A stretch of DNA of 64,000 nt from WSZJ01 sp964590435 (GCA_964590435.1 CAZPWT010000044.1:6582-70581), one strand, 5' to 3'; counted from the first letter of the stretch, positions 38,801-47,377 are shown. The notes: a model not told the origin generated them from the sequence alone. Program-made: numbers and translations.

Positions 38801-41348
38801 GGCGATCAATGACGAGTTTGGCACGAAGATCGACGACAACGCGTTGAAGGACCTGATCCACTCGTGGGGAAACCGCACCGCAAAGGACTGGGAGAACTTT
38901 CTCAGAGATGCCGAGGCGATCGCGGACGAGGTCTCGGGTACGCCCGACAAGAACCGCTGGGACGTGATGACGACCGAGAAGCAGCTCCTCGACCCGGCCA
39001 ACCCGAAGGCGAGCTACATCGCGGCGCACCCGTTTCTGGACACGAAGAATCCCGGGGTGACGGACTACATCCACGAGGACGTGCCGCTGGCCCCGGGGTC
39101 GCTGGCCTGGGAGCTGGACGACTTGCCGAAGGCCGCCAATCTCACGACGCAGCGGATGCGCCTCGAGGATTACAAGGGCGACTTCCCTTTCAAGGGGATG
39201 CAGATCTGGAACGAACCCCAGTACTGCAAGGCGGAGTTCGGCGACCCCGCTGAGCTCTTCCGCACGAACGTCTGGCGCAGCGGGGTCATGACACCGAACC
39301 CGAAGTGGTTCGACGAGCTGTCGTTCGGATTCCATTACTATCTGCGCGACATGGTCCGACCCGGACTCCTGTACGCCATGGACTCCTCCGCGCGCGACGA
39401 CGGCGCGAAGGTCTTCTTCGCGCGCAAGGCGTACCTGTTCGCAGGCAGCGACGCGCACGGCGCGTTCAACTACACGAGCGGACACGGCGGCACGGTGCTG
39501 GGGCATCCGGTTTTCTCGAAGCTCGTGACGCTGTTCGGCTGCTCGCACGGCTCGGTCGCGCACACCTCGCACTTTGCCGCTGCCCGCGTCTACGCCGAGG
39601 AGCCGAGCCTCGACGCCGTGGTGGAAGGACGCCAGGTGTGCACGGACGGGCCGGTCGGATGGCCGGCGCTCGACACGGATACCTGCTTCGACTCCGATGC
39701 CGGCCTCTGGCACGATTCCTGGCGCCACGCCCGCTTCGCCAACAACGACGACGGTCAGATCGGCGGCCGCGGGGCGTTCGACGGCGGCCGGACGGCCCTG
39801 GTCCGCCGCGAGTGCGGCAATGCCGCGCTCAGGTATCGCGTCGCAGGCGCCGAAGGCCAGGGCGGTGCGCCGCGGCTGTGCGACCTCTTTTCCGTCTCAC
39901 TTTCCGACGAACAACTGACGCGCGAAACCGCCGGCATGCCGATCCCCTTTCTTGAGCCCGCCGACGAGTGGACCCCGGGACCGTGGTCCGAACTCCAGGT
40001 CCGCGCGCTCCCCGGCACCGTGACCTTCTCCGAACCTCGCGCCCTCGTCCTCGCTTCGTACACCGCCTCCACCCGCGCGCGCCGCTTCGATGTCCCCGAG
40101 CGCCGCTCCTTCGCCAACCCCATCTGGTGCTCGACCGTCGAGATTGCGATCTCCGTCAAGCCGCAGGTCGTCGACGGTGTCGCCTTCGTCCCCGTCGGGG
40201 CGTTCACGGCCGAGTTCACGTGCGACCACTCGATGTTCGACGAAGCGACCGTCGTGCTCGCGAAGCAGCTGGACGAGAACGGCGACAGCGTGGCGGGCCT
40301 GTGGCGGCTGATGCCCGTGCCGGACCCGGCGGAAGGGCTGTGGCGGAACCGCGAACGGCAGGTGCAGGGGAAGACGGTCCGGCAGGCGGACTGCGTGCTC
40401 AAGGCCGCCAACGTGGAGGCGATCCGGCTCGTGAAACCGTGGTACCCGACCGAGGGCGTCGTCACCTTCGCGGTCATGATGGCCAATCCGCGCGACGTCC
40501 ACGGCAACCGCCTGAACGCAGTCGCCAACCTCGTTGAAGTTTCCGTCCCCCAGGGGGGCACGCCGCCCGAAGATCCGTCGGGCCCGGGCGACGGCGCGAA
40601 CCCTCCCGCGGAGCAGACGCGTTCCGGCGGCGACACGACGACCGTCACCGTGAAAGGCGGGGAGCAGGTTTCCTTCCCGAAGGGCGCGACAATCGATGGC
40701 AAACGCATTCCGCCAGGAACGTGGTCCGTGCCACCGGAAGTCCCGGCGGCCGGCATCAGCGTCCTCGTCTCCTGCGGACAGCAGAGCCTGACGCTCCTCA
40801 TGACGAAGGAGGCTACGCCGGAGGTGCCTGCGCTCGCGCGGACAACGGGAGGATTCACCGGAAAGGTCCCGTCTGCCCAGACCGGCTCCACCCAGGTCTT
40901 GGTCAAGAACTACGCGGACCGCACCGCGACCATCGGCGAGCCTTTGGTCGTCACGGGCAACTCCTGCGTCTTCCTCGCCCCGGAGCTCGATCCGGGCCCG
41001 TGCGACGTCGTCCTCACGCAGGGCAACGCATCGAAGACATTCAAGGTGGAGGCCGTCGCCGCAGTCCTCCAGTGGGACCAGCCCGACGCCCAGATCGGCG
41101 ACGTCCGTTCCCTCTCGATCGTCCTCAAGGGCGCTTCACGCCCCGCCGACTGGCGCGTCTCCGGGACGCTGACGGTCCAGAACGCGCAGATTGTCGAGGT
41201 GGATCCGCGGCTCACCCGGGAGGCCGACGGGAGTTTCACCGTGAAGGACCTCCCGGGGGACGCGGGAATCCTCGTCCGGGCCGGCGCGGCGCAGCAGGGG
41301 AAGATGACGGCGACGTCGTGGCTGGAAGCGAGCGCGACAGGGAAATGA
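35832..41348 (+). CDS. Giant secreted subtilase-PHP phosphoesterase fusion
   Basis: 1838 residues with a signal/anchor sequence at about 8-30. Residues 50-290 form an S8 (subtilisin) domain with the full triad: Asp59 in VVDTGVD, His92 in GHGTAMAG, Ser259 in GTSAS. Two or three CARDB-like beta domains follow (about 320-520, RNIGTKPVSGDLVLQ type). From about 757 to 1300 a PHP-type metal phosphoesterase domain is recognisable by DTHVHT (757-762), TTDHN (His851), AAHPF (His1066) and GSDAHG (Asp1207, His1209), in the order and with the residues of PHP proteins. Beta-rich domains and a Pro/Gly linker (about 1575-1600) lead to the C-terminus. It probably acts outside the inner membrane. I know of no described protein with this combination. 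Confidence 0.85.
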   Translation: MPTRSARITVPLLLVALAIAAWLAPRALSSPEGGRRTADFDCEDPKPLPADTVIVAVVDTGVDASHPALKDRCLPGVDEAGAVAEGSDMVGHGTAMAGLICADDEKNEFDGICAGIPNVRILPIKVTIGGTKCPPSTLAMGIEAAIDRGARIVLVAMGMSFTTEKLEEVMKKAEEKGVLVIAAAGANGGCHDLYPAAHPWAISCTATAPHPEEQPDGKSILTETLAQPCNRSGKTEILSPARAVVISADHGYSEIEGTSASAARAAGFAAKLLAKHPGMTAARVREILSMSGKDDRHGNSWVQVPARILSAEAIERYAKADDFGDLVLTYCYPEWAKPNQKIKVRGVVRNIGTKPVSGDLVLQSWKPVPFKVSTAIPEVAPGASAEVFLEVPGLPSDVIDADAQIVSKEDQNPDNNRLYIAICPLEEDPSIVIQRVNVRGWTKNGEAIVNCVISNQSPGPLEGRVEIPIDDKLYQAPAKVEAGRNAVVEISILMPPSGGKFTSNSFSVLVMCDKTELGDKLVRLWSAEESASTQYADLWETREFIFDAPAFVSKSRADFPVLAFIPEVHSAQLDRDSYRAEQSKGALPQSGVCLEEILLESLDESVATSYQAPKDGVTARIGGVPLLQFLSKPFENELPRFETPPKVLKHVLIEDGLGNEVSPGMLPGWINYDGWSVVFRLPKWTLVNSSGRLPREGEFGYLRCYAKYYELPFPLARERFSRLSKENKGIVHVQEAILRIQLDVDLPRLFPNGQYLDTHVHTASEFSRRMVEPRLAFGGPLWMLMRSAYAMGLVGDHTLARAKHRLAQALRLHSREKRWATDIFLPIDLDMIGANPLEGGSALHTLITTDHNCFLADEDIPNAEPYRGTAPGSEIKVLRKFVGAGACQELALHVPDRFLGAPHALVYRAEPMEGPWHAGHSYKEMIGKWRDLLQGLRVMVEHKGLLKLQKVIPTVDDFLAMFFRGLKHGLGLVGMVAPKGEDALRNALREAINDEFGTKIDDNALKDLIHSWGNRTAKDWENFLRDAEAIADEVSGTPDKNRWDVMTTEKQLLDPANPKASYIAAHPFLDTKNPGVTDYIHEDVPLAPGSLAWELDDLPKAANLTTQRMRLEDYKGDFPFKGMQIWNEPQYCKAEFGDPAELFRTNVWRSGVMTPNPKWFDELSFGFHYYLRDMVRPGLLYAMDSSARDDGAKVFFARKAYLFAGSDAHGAFNYTSGHGGTVLGHPVFSKLVTLFGCSHGSVAHTSHFAAARVYAEEPSLDAVVEGRQVCTDGPVGWPALDTDTCFDSDAGLWHDSWRHARFANNDDGQIGGRGAFDGGRTALVRRECGNAALRYRVAGAEGQGGAPRLCDLFSVSLSDEQLTRETAGMPIPFLEPADEWTPGPWSELQVRALPGTVTFSEPRALVLASYTASTRARRFDVPERRSFANPIWCSTVEIAISVKPQVVDGVAFVPVGAFTAEFTCDHSMFDEATVVLAKQLDENGDSVAGLWRLMPVPDPAEGLWRNRERQVQGKTVRQADCVLKAANVEAIRLVKPWYPTEGVVTFAVMMANPRDVHGNRLNAVANLVEVSVPQGGTPPEDPSGPGDGANPPAEQTRSGGDTTTVTVKGGEQVSFPKGATIDGKRIPPGTWSVPPEVPAAGISVLVSCGQQSLTLLMTKEATPEVPALARTTGGFTGKVPSAQTGSTQVLVKNYADRTATIGEPLVVTGNSCVFLAPELDPGPCDVVLTQGNASKTFKVEAVAAVLQWDQPDAQIGDVRSLSIVLKGASRPADWRVSGTLTVQNAQIVEVDPRLTREADGSFTVKDLPGDAGILVRAGAAQQGKMTATSWLEASATGK

Positions 41349-41386
41349 CGAAGGACGGGAGTCGAATGGACCTTTCCGGGCCCGGC

Positions 41387-42196
41387 CTAGAACTGAAACC
41401 CGACTCCCACGAACACGTTCACCAGCGTCAGGTCGACCTCGAAGTCGATCCTTCCCGTGCGCTCGACATTGAGGTCCGTGACCCAGGCGCCTGCGCAGAA
41501 GTAGAAATACCGGTGCAGGTACAGCTTCGCTTCCAGCGACGCTTCCAGGTACACGACCTCCACCGACCCGTAGTCGAACACGAACCCCGACGCCGAACCC
41601 TCGATGCGGAGGACGTTGGCGATGGTGAGTCCTGCGTAGACGCCGGCGACGACGGTGCCCGCCGGCGCGCGGCCGGATCCGCTGAGGCCCGTGGTCTCGT
41701 TCTTGATCCAGAGGCGGGTGTAGACGTAGCGCAGCCCGGCGCCGACGCCAAGCTCGAAGGCGACCTTCCTGGCGTCGCCCTTCGTGAGGAAGAGCCAGTC
41801 GAAGTCGCCGGCGAGCGCGGTGACGGAGAGACGCGCCTTGACCTCGTCGGAGACCGTGAAGTGGACGTCGTCGTACTCGAACGTCTCGTCGACGGAGTCG
41901 TCGCCCCTCCAGGACTTGCCGAAGGCCCGTGCGCGGATCTGGAACTGCTTCTTGAACCGGACGGTCGCGGCGCCCTCGACGAGCCAGTCGTCCTCGTCGA
42001 TCGAGAGATCGCCGAAATCGATGCTGTCGCCGTCGAAGAAGTCGCCGTCGGCGGAGGCGTCGCCGGTCAGCCACGCGAAGCCGGCGCGGCCCTCGACGTT
42101 GAAGTAGAAATCGTCGATTTCATGGCCGGCGAGGTCGATGAGGCCGGCGGAAGCGGACGAGGCGAGCAGGGCCAGGGCGATCAGGGATCGAAGCAT
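41387..42196 (-). CDS. Outer-membrane beta-barrel protein
   Basis: 269 residues with a signal peptide (MLRSLIALALLASSASAG). The rest is a series of short amphipathic strands with aromatic girdle residues and acidic loops (DGDFFDGDSIDFGDLSIDEDDW), and the last residue is Phe in FVGVGFQF, the outer-membrane insertion signal for BAM. The family is not identified. It confirms a diderm cell envelope. Confidence 0.8.
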   Translation of the reverse strand: MLRSLIALALLASSASAGLIDLAGHEIDDFYFNVEGRAGFAWLTGDASADGDFFDGDSIDFGDLSIDEDDWLVEGAATVRFKKQFQIRARAFGKSWRGDDSVDETFEYDDVHFTVSDEVKARLSVTALAGDFDWLFLTKGDARKVAFELGVGAGLRYVYTRLWIKNETTGLSGSGRAPAGTVVAGVYAGLTIANVLRIEGSASGFVFDYGSVEVVYLEASLEAKLYLHRYFYFCAGAWVTDLNVERTGRIDFEVDLTLVNVFVGVGFQF

Positions 42197-42260
42197 GGTT
42201 TCGCTCTCCAAGGGTGCCCGGGGGAGTGCGCGAATCGTATCCTGCGAGACCGCCGGTTGT

Positions 42261-42383
42261 CACCGTCCCCGTGACGCCTGCTTCGCCGGGCCGACGGTCA
42301 CGACCACCTTCACGGTTCCGCTTCCCTCGGCCGTGAGCACGACGTCGACCTGGCGGGTGTCCTTCCTCAGGACGCACTTCATG
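42261..42383 (-). CDS. Possible 40-residue frame or remnant
   Basis: A minus-strand frame (MKCVLRKDTRQVDVVLTAEG...) starting at 42383, with no clear ribosome-binding site. It lies directly downstream of the lipoprotein gene at 42404 and may be a remnant. Little else can be said. Confidence 0.2.
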
Positions 42384-42403
42384 TTGTTCACATCGAGGGG
42401 GAT

Positions 42404-42883
42404 CTACTTCCTTCTCTTGTACCAGAGTCGCACGCCGTGTTCCGCCCTTCCCAGCGACGAATTCAGCACCTTCTCCGCGGTATCGAACTCGAGCGAGGCC
42501 CCGTCGGAGCCGGCAACGGTGAGGCGCAGGGCGCCGATGGTCTCCGTCCCGTGCAGGAGAGTCCTGACGTAGAGGATGTCGCCCCCCAGCGCGAGGCCGA
42601 GGCTGGATTCGACCTTGCCGTGCTGCGCGACGGTCGGCGAAAAAACCTGCGCGCCGGGGGGCGGCCACGCCTTGGGCTTGATCGCCGGGTCGAAGGCCAG
42701 CGTAAGGACGTCGAGTTCCAGCGGCGCGCTCCCCTTCGCCTCTCCGTTGATCTTCACGGTCGCAGGCTCCGCGTTCTCGGAGACGCCGACCTTGATGGAC
42801 ATCGTGACCTTCGCTTTCGCCGGGGCCGGCGGAGCGCAGGCGGCGAGCAGGACCGGGAGAAGCAGTGCGGCACGGGGGGTCAT
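42404..42883 (-). CDS. Lipoprotein of unknown function
   Basis: 159 residues with a lipobox (LLAAC, acylated Cys at about 16) and then a beta-rich domain (VTMSIKVGVSENAEPATVKING). It would be anchored in the inner or outer membrane facing the periplasm. No family recognised. The region 42884-43177 upstream contains a 6-bp hairpin (GGGAAC/GTTCCC) and nothing else I can support. Confidence 0.65.
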   Translation of the reverse strand: MTPRAALLLPVLLAACAPPAPAKAKVTMSIKVGVSENAEPATVKINGEAKGSAPLELDVLTLAFDPAIKPKAWPPPGAQVFSPTVAQHGKVESSLGLALGGDILYVRTLLHGTETIGALRLTVAGSDGASLEFDTAEKVLNSSLGRAEHGVRLWYKRRK

Positions 42884-43177
42884 GGGAAGCGCCTCACAGG
42901 TTGCGGTACACGTCTCTTCGGTGGCGGGTGCGGGTGGACGCGGACAGTCCGGGCGGCGTCGCCCACAGTGTAAAGCACGCGCCGGCGGCTGCCGACAGCC
43001 TGGAAATACGACCGTCCTGGCGATTTGCTCTCCAGGCCGAACCGGGAGAGTCACCTTCCCGGGAACGCCGGATGTTCCCATCCTGGGGTTCGTCTTCTCG
43101 AAGTTGCTTCTTCCGTTCAAGTCCGCCCCCCCCTTTCGCCGATAGAGGAGATACGCCTCAACAGGGAGGGGACTCTG

Positions 43178-43423
43178 ATGACCGAACTCGAAGCGGCGAT
43201 TTTCAGCTTGCTGGATCCCTTTGCGCCGGAGGTGGCAGTCCTGGGGGAAGGAACGCTGCGGTCGCTGGCCGGCCGGCTGGCGGAGGCGGCGCGGGATGCG
43301 GTGTCGGGCGTGACGAAACCGGGCGAATGCGACGTCGCGATGCGTTCGATCCTGCGCCACGCCGGGTACCCGCGCGACCGGGCGAAAATCGCGGCGCGCC
43401 GGATGGTGGAGCACGTCGCGTAG
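43178..43423 (+). CDS. Small helical hypothetical protein
   Basis: 81 residues, all helical by pattern (FAPEVAVLGEGTLRSLAGRLAEAARDAVSG). GGGAGGGG lies 8 bases before the ATG. The C-terminal HAGYPRDRAKIAARRMVEHVA is basic. No family recognised. Confidence 0.5.
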   Translation: MTELEAAIFSLLDPFAPEVAVLGEGTLRSLAGRLAEAARDAVSGVTKPGECDVAMRSILRHAGYPRDRAKIAARRMVEHVA

Positions 43424-43478
43424 CGAGCTTTAATCGGGTATTCATCCGCGTGTCAATCGGCCTTCATTCCCATGCGCG

Positions 43479-44588
43479 ATGATTCTGCGCATGTCACGCC
43501 GCTTCACCGCTTACCGCACTCTTGTCGCATTCACATGCCAGACTCCGGTCTTCGCGCTCTTCTACCTCGCTCACGGCCTCGACTTCAGCGGTCTCATGAC
43601 CCTCGCCCTCGCTTTCGCGGGAGCGAAGATCGCCTGCGACCTCCCGAGCGGCCTGTTCGCTGACCGTTTCGGACGCAAGGCGGCGATTCTCGCGCGCGTC
43701 GCGCTTGAGTCGGCCTCCGTCGCCCTCCTCTTCGGCCATCACTTCATGCTCTCGTCCCTCCTCGCCGGCGCCGCCGTCGCGTTCAGCGCGGGAGCCGAAC
43801 AGGCCCTCGTCTTCGAGTGGCACGGCGGCGGTTTCGCAAAAGTCTTCGGCCGCACCACTTCGTGGAGCTGTCTCTCCACCGCCGCCGCTTCCATCGCCGG
43901 GGGCGCGCTCGCCACCGTCGATTTCCACCTCGTGTACGCCCTGCGTCTCGCCGTGCTCGCCGCCGCCGGCGCCGTCGCCCTGACCTTCGTCGAACCGCCG
44001 CGCCGCGCGGCCCCCGCCGCTCCAGCAGCCGCTCCCCTCCTCCCGCGTCGCCTCCCCCGCCTCCTCGCCTTCGTCGGCGCCCTCGGCGCCGTCCACGTCG
44101 CCGCCCTCCAGCTCCAGCAGCCCTTCCTCCGCCACGCCGGCGTCCCCCTCGCCTGGCTCGGCGCCCTCTTCGTCGCGTTCCAGCTCGCCACCGCCGCAGG
44201 CGCCCGCCTCGCCCACCGCCTCCACTCCCCCCTCCACGCCGTCGCCCTCCTCAGCGCCGCCGGCCTCGCCCTCGTCGCCATCCCCCCCGCCGCCGCCGGC
44301 GTCGCCGCTCTCTTCCTCCTCAAGTTCGCCCACGGCCTCTCCCTCCCCTCCTTCGGCGCCTCCCTCAACGCCCTCGCGCCCCCCCACTCCCGCGCCACCG
44401 CGCTCTCCTTCCGGTCGCTGTTCGAGGGAAGCGCCCTTCTCCTTGTCGCGCCGCTGATGGGCCGCACCGCCGACTCTGTCTCTCTCCCCGCCGCCTTTGC
44501 CGTCGCCGCCCTGTTTGCCCTGCCCACCTTGTTGCTCCTGGAGGCTTCACCATGCGTCGCGCCTGCCGGATCGCGCTCGCGGGCCTGA
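43479..44588 (+). CDS. MFS-type transporter
   Basis: 369 residues with about 11-12 hydrophobic helices. The loop motif GLFADRFGRKAAIL is the MFS signature (G-x3-D-R-x-G-R-[RK]) between helices 2 and 3. Its substrate cannot be told. The end of the gene overlaps the DUF4266 lipoprotein by 37 bases. The coding sequence is extremely C-rich in its second half. Confidence 0.85.
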   Translation: MILRMSRRFTAYRTLVAFTCQTPVFALFYLAHGLDFSGLMTLALAFAGAKIACDLPSGLFADRFGRKAAILARVALESASVALLFGHHFMLSSLLAGAAVAFSAGAEQALVFEWHGGGFAKVFGRTTSWSCLSTAAASIAGGALATVDFHLVYALRLAVLAAAGAVALTFVEPPRRAAPAAPAAAPLLPRRLPRLLAFVGALGAVHVAALQLQQPFLRHAGVPLAWLGALFVAFQLATAAGARLAHRLHSPLHAVALLSAAGLALVAIPPAAAGVAALFLLKFAHGLSLPSFGASLNALAPPHSRATALSFRSLFEGSALLLVAPLMGRTADSVSLPAAFAVAALFALPTLLLLEASPCVAPAGSRSRA

Positions 44589-44773
44589 TCGTCGCGCTCG
44601 CGGGATGTTCGAACGTGCCGTACCACGAAAAGCAGGACCTCGGGCTCAGGATCATGCAGTTCGACCCGAACCCGCTGGAGTCGTCGTTCCAGAACAAGAT
44701 CATCTACGCGCGCGAAGTCAGCGGCGGCCGCCCGGGCAATGCGGCGGGCGGAGGCTGCGGATGCGGAAACTAG
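44552..44773 (+). CDS. DUF4266 lipoprotein
   Basis: 73 residues with a lipobox (LAGCSN) and the DUF4266 pattern: RIMQFDPNPLESSFQNKI, AREVSGG and a terminal Gly-Cys motif GGGCGCGN. DUF4266 genes are typically found next to DUF3570, TlpA-like and ApbE genes, exactly as here. GGAGG lies 8 bases before the ATG. The Cys-rich C-terminus may bind metal or carry a cofactor. Confidence 0.88.
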   Translation: MRRACRIALAGLIVALAGCSNVPYHEKQDLGLRIMQFDPNPLESSFQNKIIYAREVSGGRPGNAAGGGCGCGN

Positions 44774-45933
44774 CGCTGGCCCTCGCGCTCCTCGCGCCCT
44801 CCCTGGGCCTCGCGCAGGCGAAAGAAGAAGCGCCGCAGCCCGAGGGCGGGAAGCGGCTGCTGGCGGACACGTCGCGCAATTACCTGCGGCTGGCGATGAA
44901 CTTCTACCAGCAGGACGACGGCGGCGGGAACAAGGACGTGGACGAGAACATGCAGGTCCTGCAGCCGCAGCTCCTTCTGGGGCTCGGGCTCACCGAGAAG
45001 CTGTCGGTGAGCCTGATGGCGCAGGGCGGAGTCGTCAGCGCCGCCTCGGCCTCCGGCGGGACGCGGCCGGACGCCGAATCCGGCGCTTCGGGAGGAAGCG
45101 GCACGCGCTCGCTGCTGCGCGGCGACCGGTTTTTCACGATCGAGCCCGGCGTGTACTACGCCTGGAGCGACGCGGTCGGCACCGGCGTCAACGCGAGCTA
45201 CCATCACGAGGACACCTACGATTCCGCCGGCGTCAGCGCGCGCTTCGTCTACACCACCCCCGACAAGAACGACACGTTCCTGGTCCGCGGATCCGCGACG
45301 TTCGACTCGCTCGATGTCACGTACTTCGACGGATCGGACGGCGGATCGGAGCGACGAACGACCTGGGGGCTCGGGCTCGGGTGGACGCACGTCCTCGGGC
45401 GCCGGACCCAGATGACGCTCAACTACGACTTCACGGTCCAGGACGGTTTCCTGTCGACCCCGTACAACTCCGTGCTGGTCGCGGGCACGGAGGTCGCCGA
45501 GGTCCTCCCGGACTCCCGCCTGCGCCACGCCCTCTTCGGGCGCGTCCGTCATCTCCTGTTCGACCGCCTCGCCCTCGAGCCCGGGCTCGGCCTCTACGCC
45601 GACGACTGGTTCGCGACCGCCGCCAGCCTGGAACTCCGCGCATTCTGGGAGTTCGCCCCAGGCCTCTTCGTCCTCCAGCCGTTCTATCGTTTCCACTGGC
45701 AAAGTGAAGTCGACGCGTTCACGGACAGGGGCGACACGGCGATCCCCGACGAGCGCACGCAGGACCCGGACCTCGATCGGCTCACCAGCCACACCCTCGG
45801 CCTCAAGATCGTCGCTCCCGGCGTCCGCATCCTCGGCGTGGATACGGAGCTCGAACTCGGCGGCGAATACACCTTCCGAAGCGACCGCCTGAATTCGTTC
45901 AGCGCGACCTTCGGTCTACTCGTGAGGTTCTGA
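44761..45933 (+). CDS. DUF3570 outer-membrane beta-barrel protein
   Basis: 390 residues with a signal peptide (MRKLALALALLAPSLGLAQA). The DUF3570 pattern is clear: FYQQDDGGGNKDVDENMQVLQPQLLL, FTIEPGVYYAWSDAVGTGVNASYHHEDTY, SRLRHALFGRVRHLL, YRFHWQSEVDAF and the barrel-closing FGLLVRF. DUF3570 proteins are predicted outer-membrane barrels. It overlaps DUF4266 by 13 bases and is followed directly by the TlpA-like gene, so the four genes are one operon. Confidence 0.9.
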   Translation: MRKLALALALLAPSLGLAQAKEEAPQPEGGKRLLADTSRNYLRLAMNFYQQDDGGGNKDVDENMQVLQPQLLLGLGLTEKLSVSLMAQGGVVSAASASGGTRPDAESGASGGSGTRSLLRGDRFFTIEPGVYYAWSDAVGTGVNASYHHEDTYDSAGVSARFVYTTPDKNDTFLVRGSATFDSLDVTYFDGSDGGSERRTTWGLGLGWTHVLGRRTQMTLNYDFTVQDGFLSTPYNSVLVAGTEVAEVLPDSRLRHALFGRVRHLLFDRLALEPGLGLYADDWFATAASLELRAFWEFAPGLFVLQPFYRFHWQSEVDAFTDRGDTAIPDERTQDPDLDRLTSHTLGLKIVAPGVRILGVDTELELGGEYTFRSDRLNSFSATFGLLVRF

Positions 45934-46352
45934 TGAAGAGAATCGCGTGGCTTGCGCTCCTCGCCGGATGCGCTTCCGCCCCGTCGCAGGACCGGGCGCC
46001 GTCGTTCCGCCTGGCCGGGCTGGACGGGAAGGTCGTCGAGGCGGAGCAGCTGTGGGACGACGGGCCCGTGCTGCTCGTTTTCATGACAACGTGGTGCCAC
46101 GCCTGCAAGGCGGAGGTTCCGCGGTTGAACGAGATCGCGAAGACGCACGCGGTGGTGGCGATCTCGACGGGGGACACGAAAGAAGCCGTCGAACGCTGCC
46201 GGGCGACGACGGGGATGACGTATCCTGTCCTGCTCGACGACGGTGCGGTGGCGAAAGCCTATGCCATCCAGGCCAGCCCGACGTGCGTGCTGGTGGAGAA
46301 GGGCGGCGCCGTCAGGTACCGCGGCGCGAAGCCCCCGGAGAATCTCAAGTGA
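45933..46352 (+). CDS. TlpA-like thioredoxin lipoprotein
   Basis: 139 residues with a lipobox (LLAGCASAP) and a thioredoxin fold: the active site TTWCHACKAEVP (CxxC), VVAISTGDTKEAVERC and the cis-Pro region ASPTCVLVEKGG. It would reduce disulfides in the periplasm, presumably in the DUF4266 or ApbE partner. It starts one base into the preceding stop region. Confidence 0.9.
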   Translation: MKRIAWLALLAGCASAPSQDRAPSFRLAGLDGKVVEAEQLWDDGPVLLVFMTTWCHACKAEVPRLNEIAKTHAVVAISTGDTKEAVERCRATTGMTYPVLLDDGAVAKAYAIQASPTCVLVEKGGAVRYRGAKPPENLK

Positions 46353-47377
46353 AGCGACGCGCGTGGATTGCCGTTCTGCTGGTCGCGGGGTGCGGGAAGC
46401 CGCCTCCTGCTCCCGCGCCCCCCGCAAAACCTGCGGCGGGCGCGGCGCACGCATCGTGGAAGGGCACGCTCATGGGGAGCAGCGCTTCCATCGAGGTGTG
46501 GGGAGACGACCAGGCGGCGTGCGACGCGGCGGTTGGGGATGCGCTCGCGGAGATCCAGCGGCTGGAAGTCATGATGACGGACTGGAAGCCGGAGAGCGCG
46601 CTGATGGACATCAACCACGCGGCCGGGAAGAGCGCGGTGAAGGTCCCTCCCGAGCTGCTGTTCCTCATCGGACGGAGCCTGCAGGTCAGCGAGTTGACCG
46701 AGGGGGCGTTCGACATCTCGTTCGCCGGCGCGGGCAAGCTGTGGAACTGGCGGGCGCCCGACCCGAAGATCCCCACCGACGAGGAGGTCCGCGCGTCGCT
46801 CGCCACCGTCGGCTGGAGGGGGATCGCCGTGGACCAGGGCGCTTCCACGGTGCATCTCACGAAGCCGGGAATGCGGATCGGGCTCGGGGCGATCGCCCCG
46901 GGGTATGCGGGAGACATGGCGATCGCGAAGATCCGGGCGCGGGGCATCCGCAACGCAGTCGTCGACATGAGCGGCGACATCATGCTGATCGGCGACAAGG
47001 CATCGGGAGTCCGGACCGTGTCGATCCGCCACCCGCGCAAGGAAGGCGAGATGCTCGCCATCCTCCCCGTCGCCAATTGCGCGGTCTCGACTTCCGGGGA
47101 CTACGAACGCTTCTTCATGAAGGATGGGAAACGCTACTGCCACATCATCGACCCGCGGACCGGGTACCCGGCGGACAAGTGCCAGAGCGTGACGATCGTC
47201 TCGCCGACGCTGGCATTCGCGGACGGGCTGGCGACGGGAGTGTTCGTGCTCGGGCCGGAGAAAGGGATGGAACTGGTCGAGCAGCTCGAGGGGGTGGAAG
47301 CGATCATCGTGGCCGCGGACGGGACGGTGAGCCTGTCGAGCGGGCTGAAGGACGCGAAGGTGGACGGCGGGAAGTAG
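46349..47377 (+). CDS. apbE: FAD:protein FMN transferase, ApbE family
   Basis: 342 residues from a GTG start overlapping the previous stop (GTGA). The lipobox VAGCGKPP tethers it outside the cytoplasm. ApbE features: MTDWKPESALMDIN, GAIAPGYAGDMAI, MSGDIMLIG (Mg2+ site), SGDYERFF and the HIIDPRTGYPA motif. ApbE attaches FMN to Thr/Ser residues of exported redox proteins. Its clustering with DUF4266, DUF3570 and TlpA suggests that one of these, or a nearby protein, is flavinylated for electron transfer. Confidence 0.93.
   Translation: MKRRAWIAVLLVAGCGKPPPAPAPPAKPAAGAAHASWKGTLMGSSASIEVWGDDQAACDAAVGDALAEIQRLEVMMTDWKPESALMDINHAAGKSAVKVPPELLFLIGRSLQVSELTEGAFDISFAGAGKLWNWRAPDPKIPTDEEVRASLATVGWRGIAVDQGASTVHLTKPGMRIGLGAIAPGYAGDMAIAKIRARGIRNAVVDMSGDIMLIGDKASGVRTVSIRHPRKEGEMLAILPVANCAVSTSGDYERFFMKDGKRYCHIIDPRTGYPADKCQSVTIVSPTLAFADGLATGVFVLGPEKGMELVEQLEGVEAIIVAADGTVSLSSGLKDAKVDGGK

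Noticed and set aside
38304..39728. 474-codon minus-strand frame inside the giant fusion gene
   Set aside because: Opposite to the PHP region, whose motifs and frame are clear.
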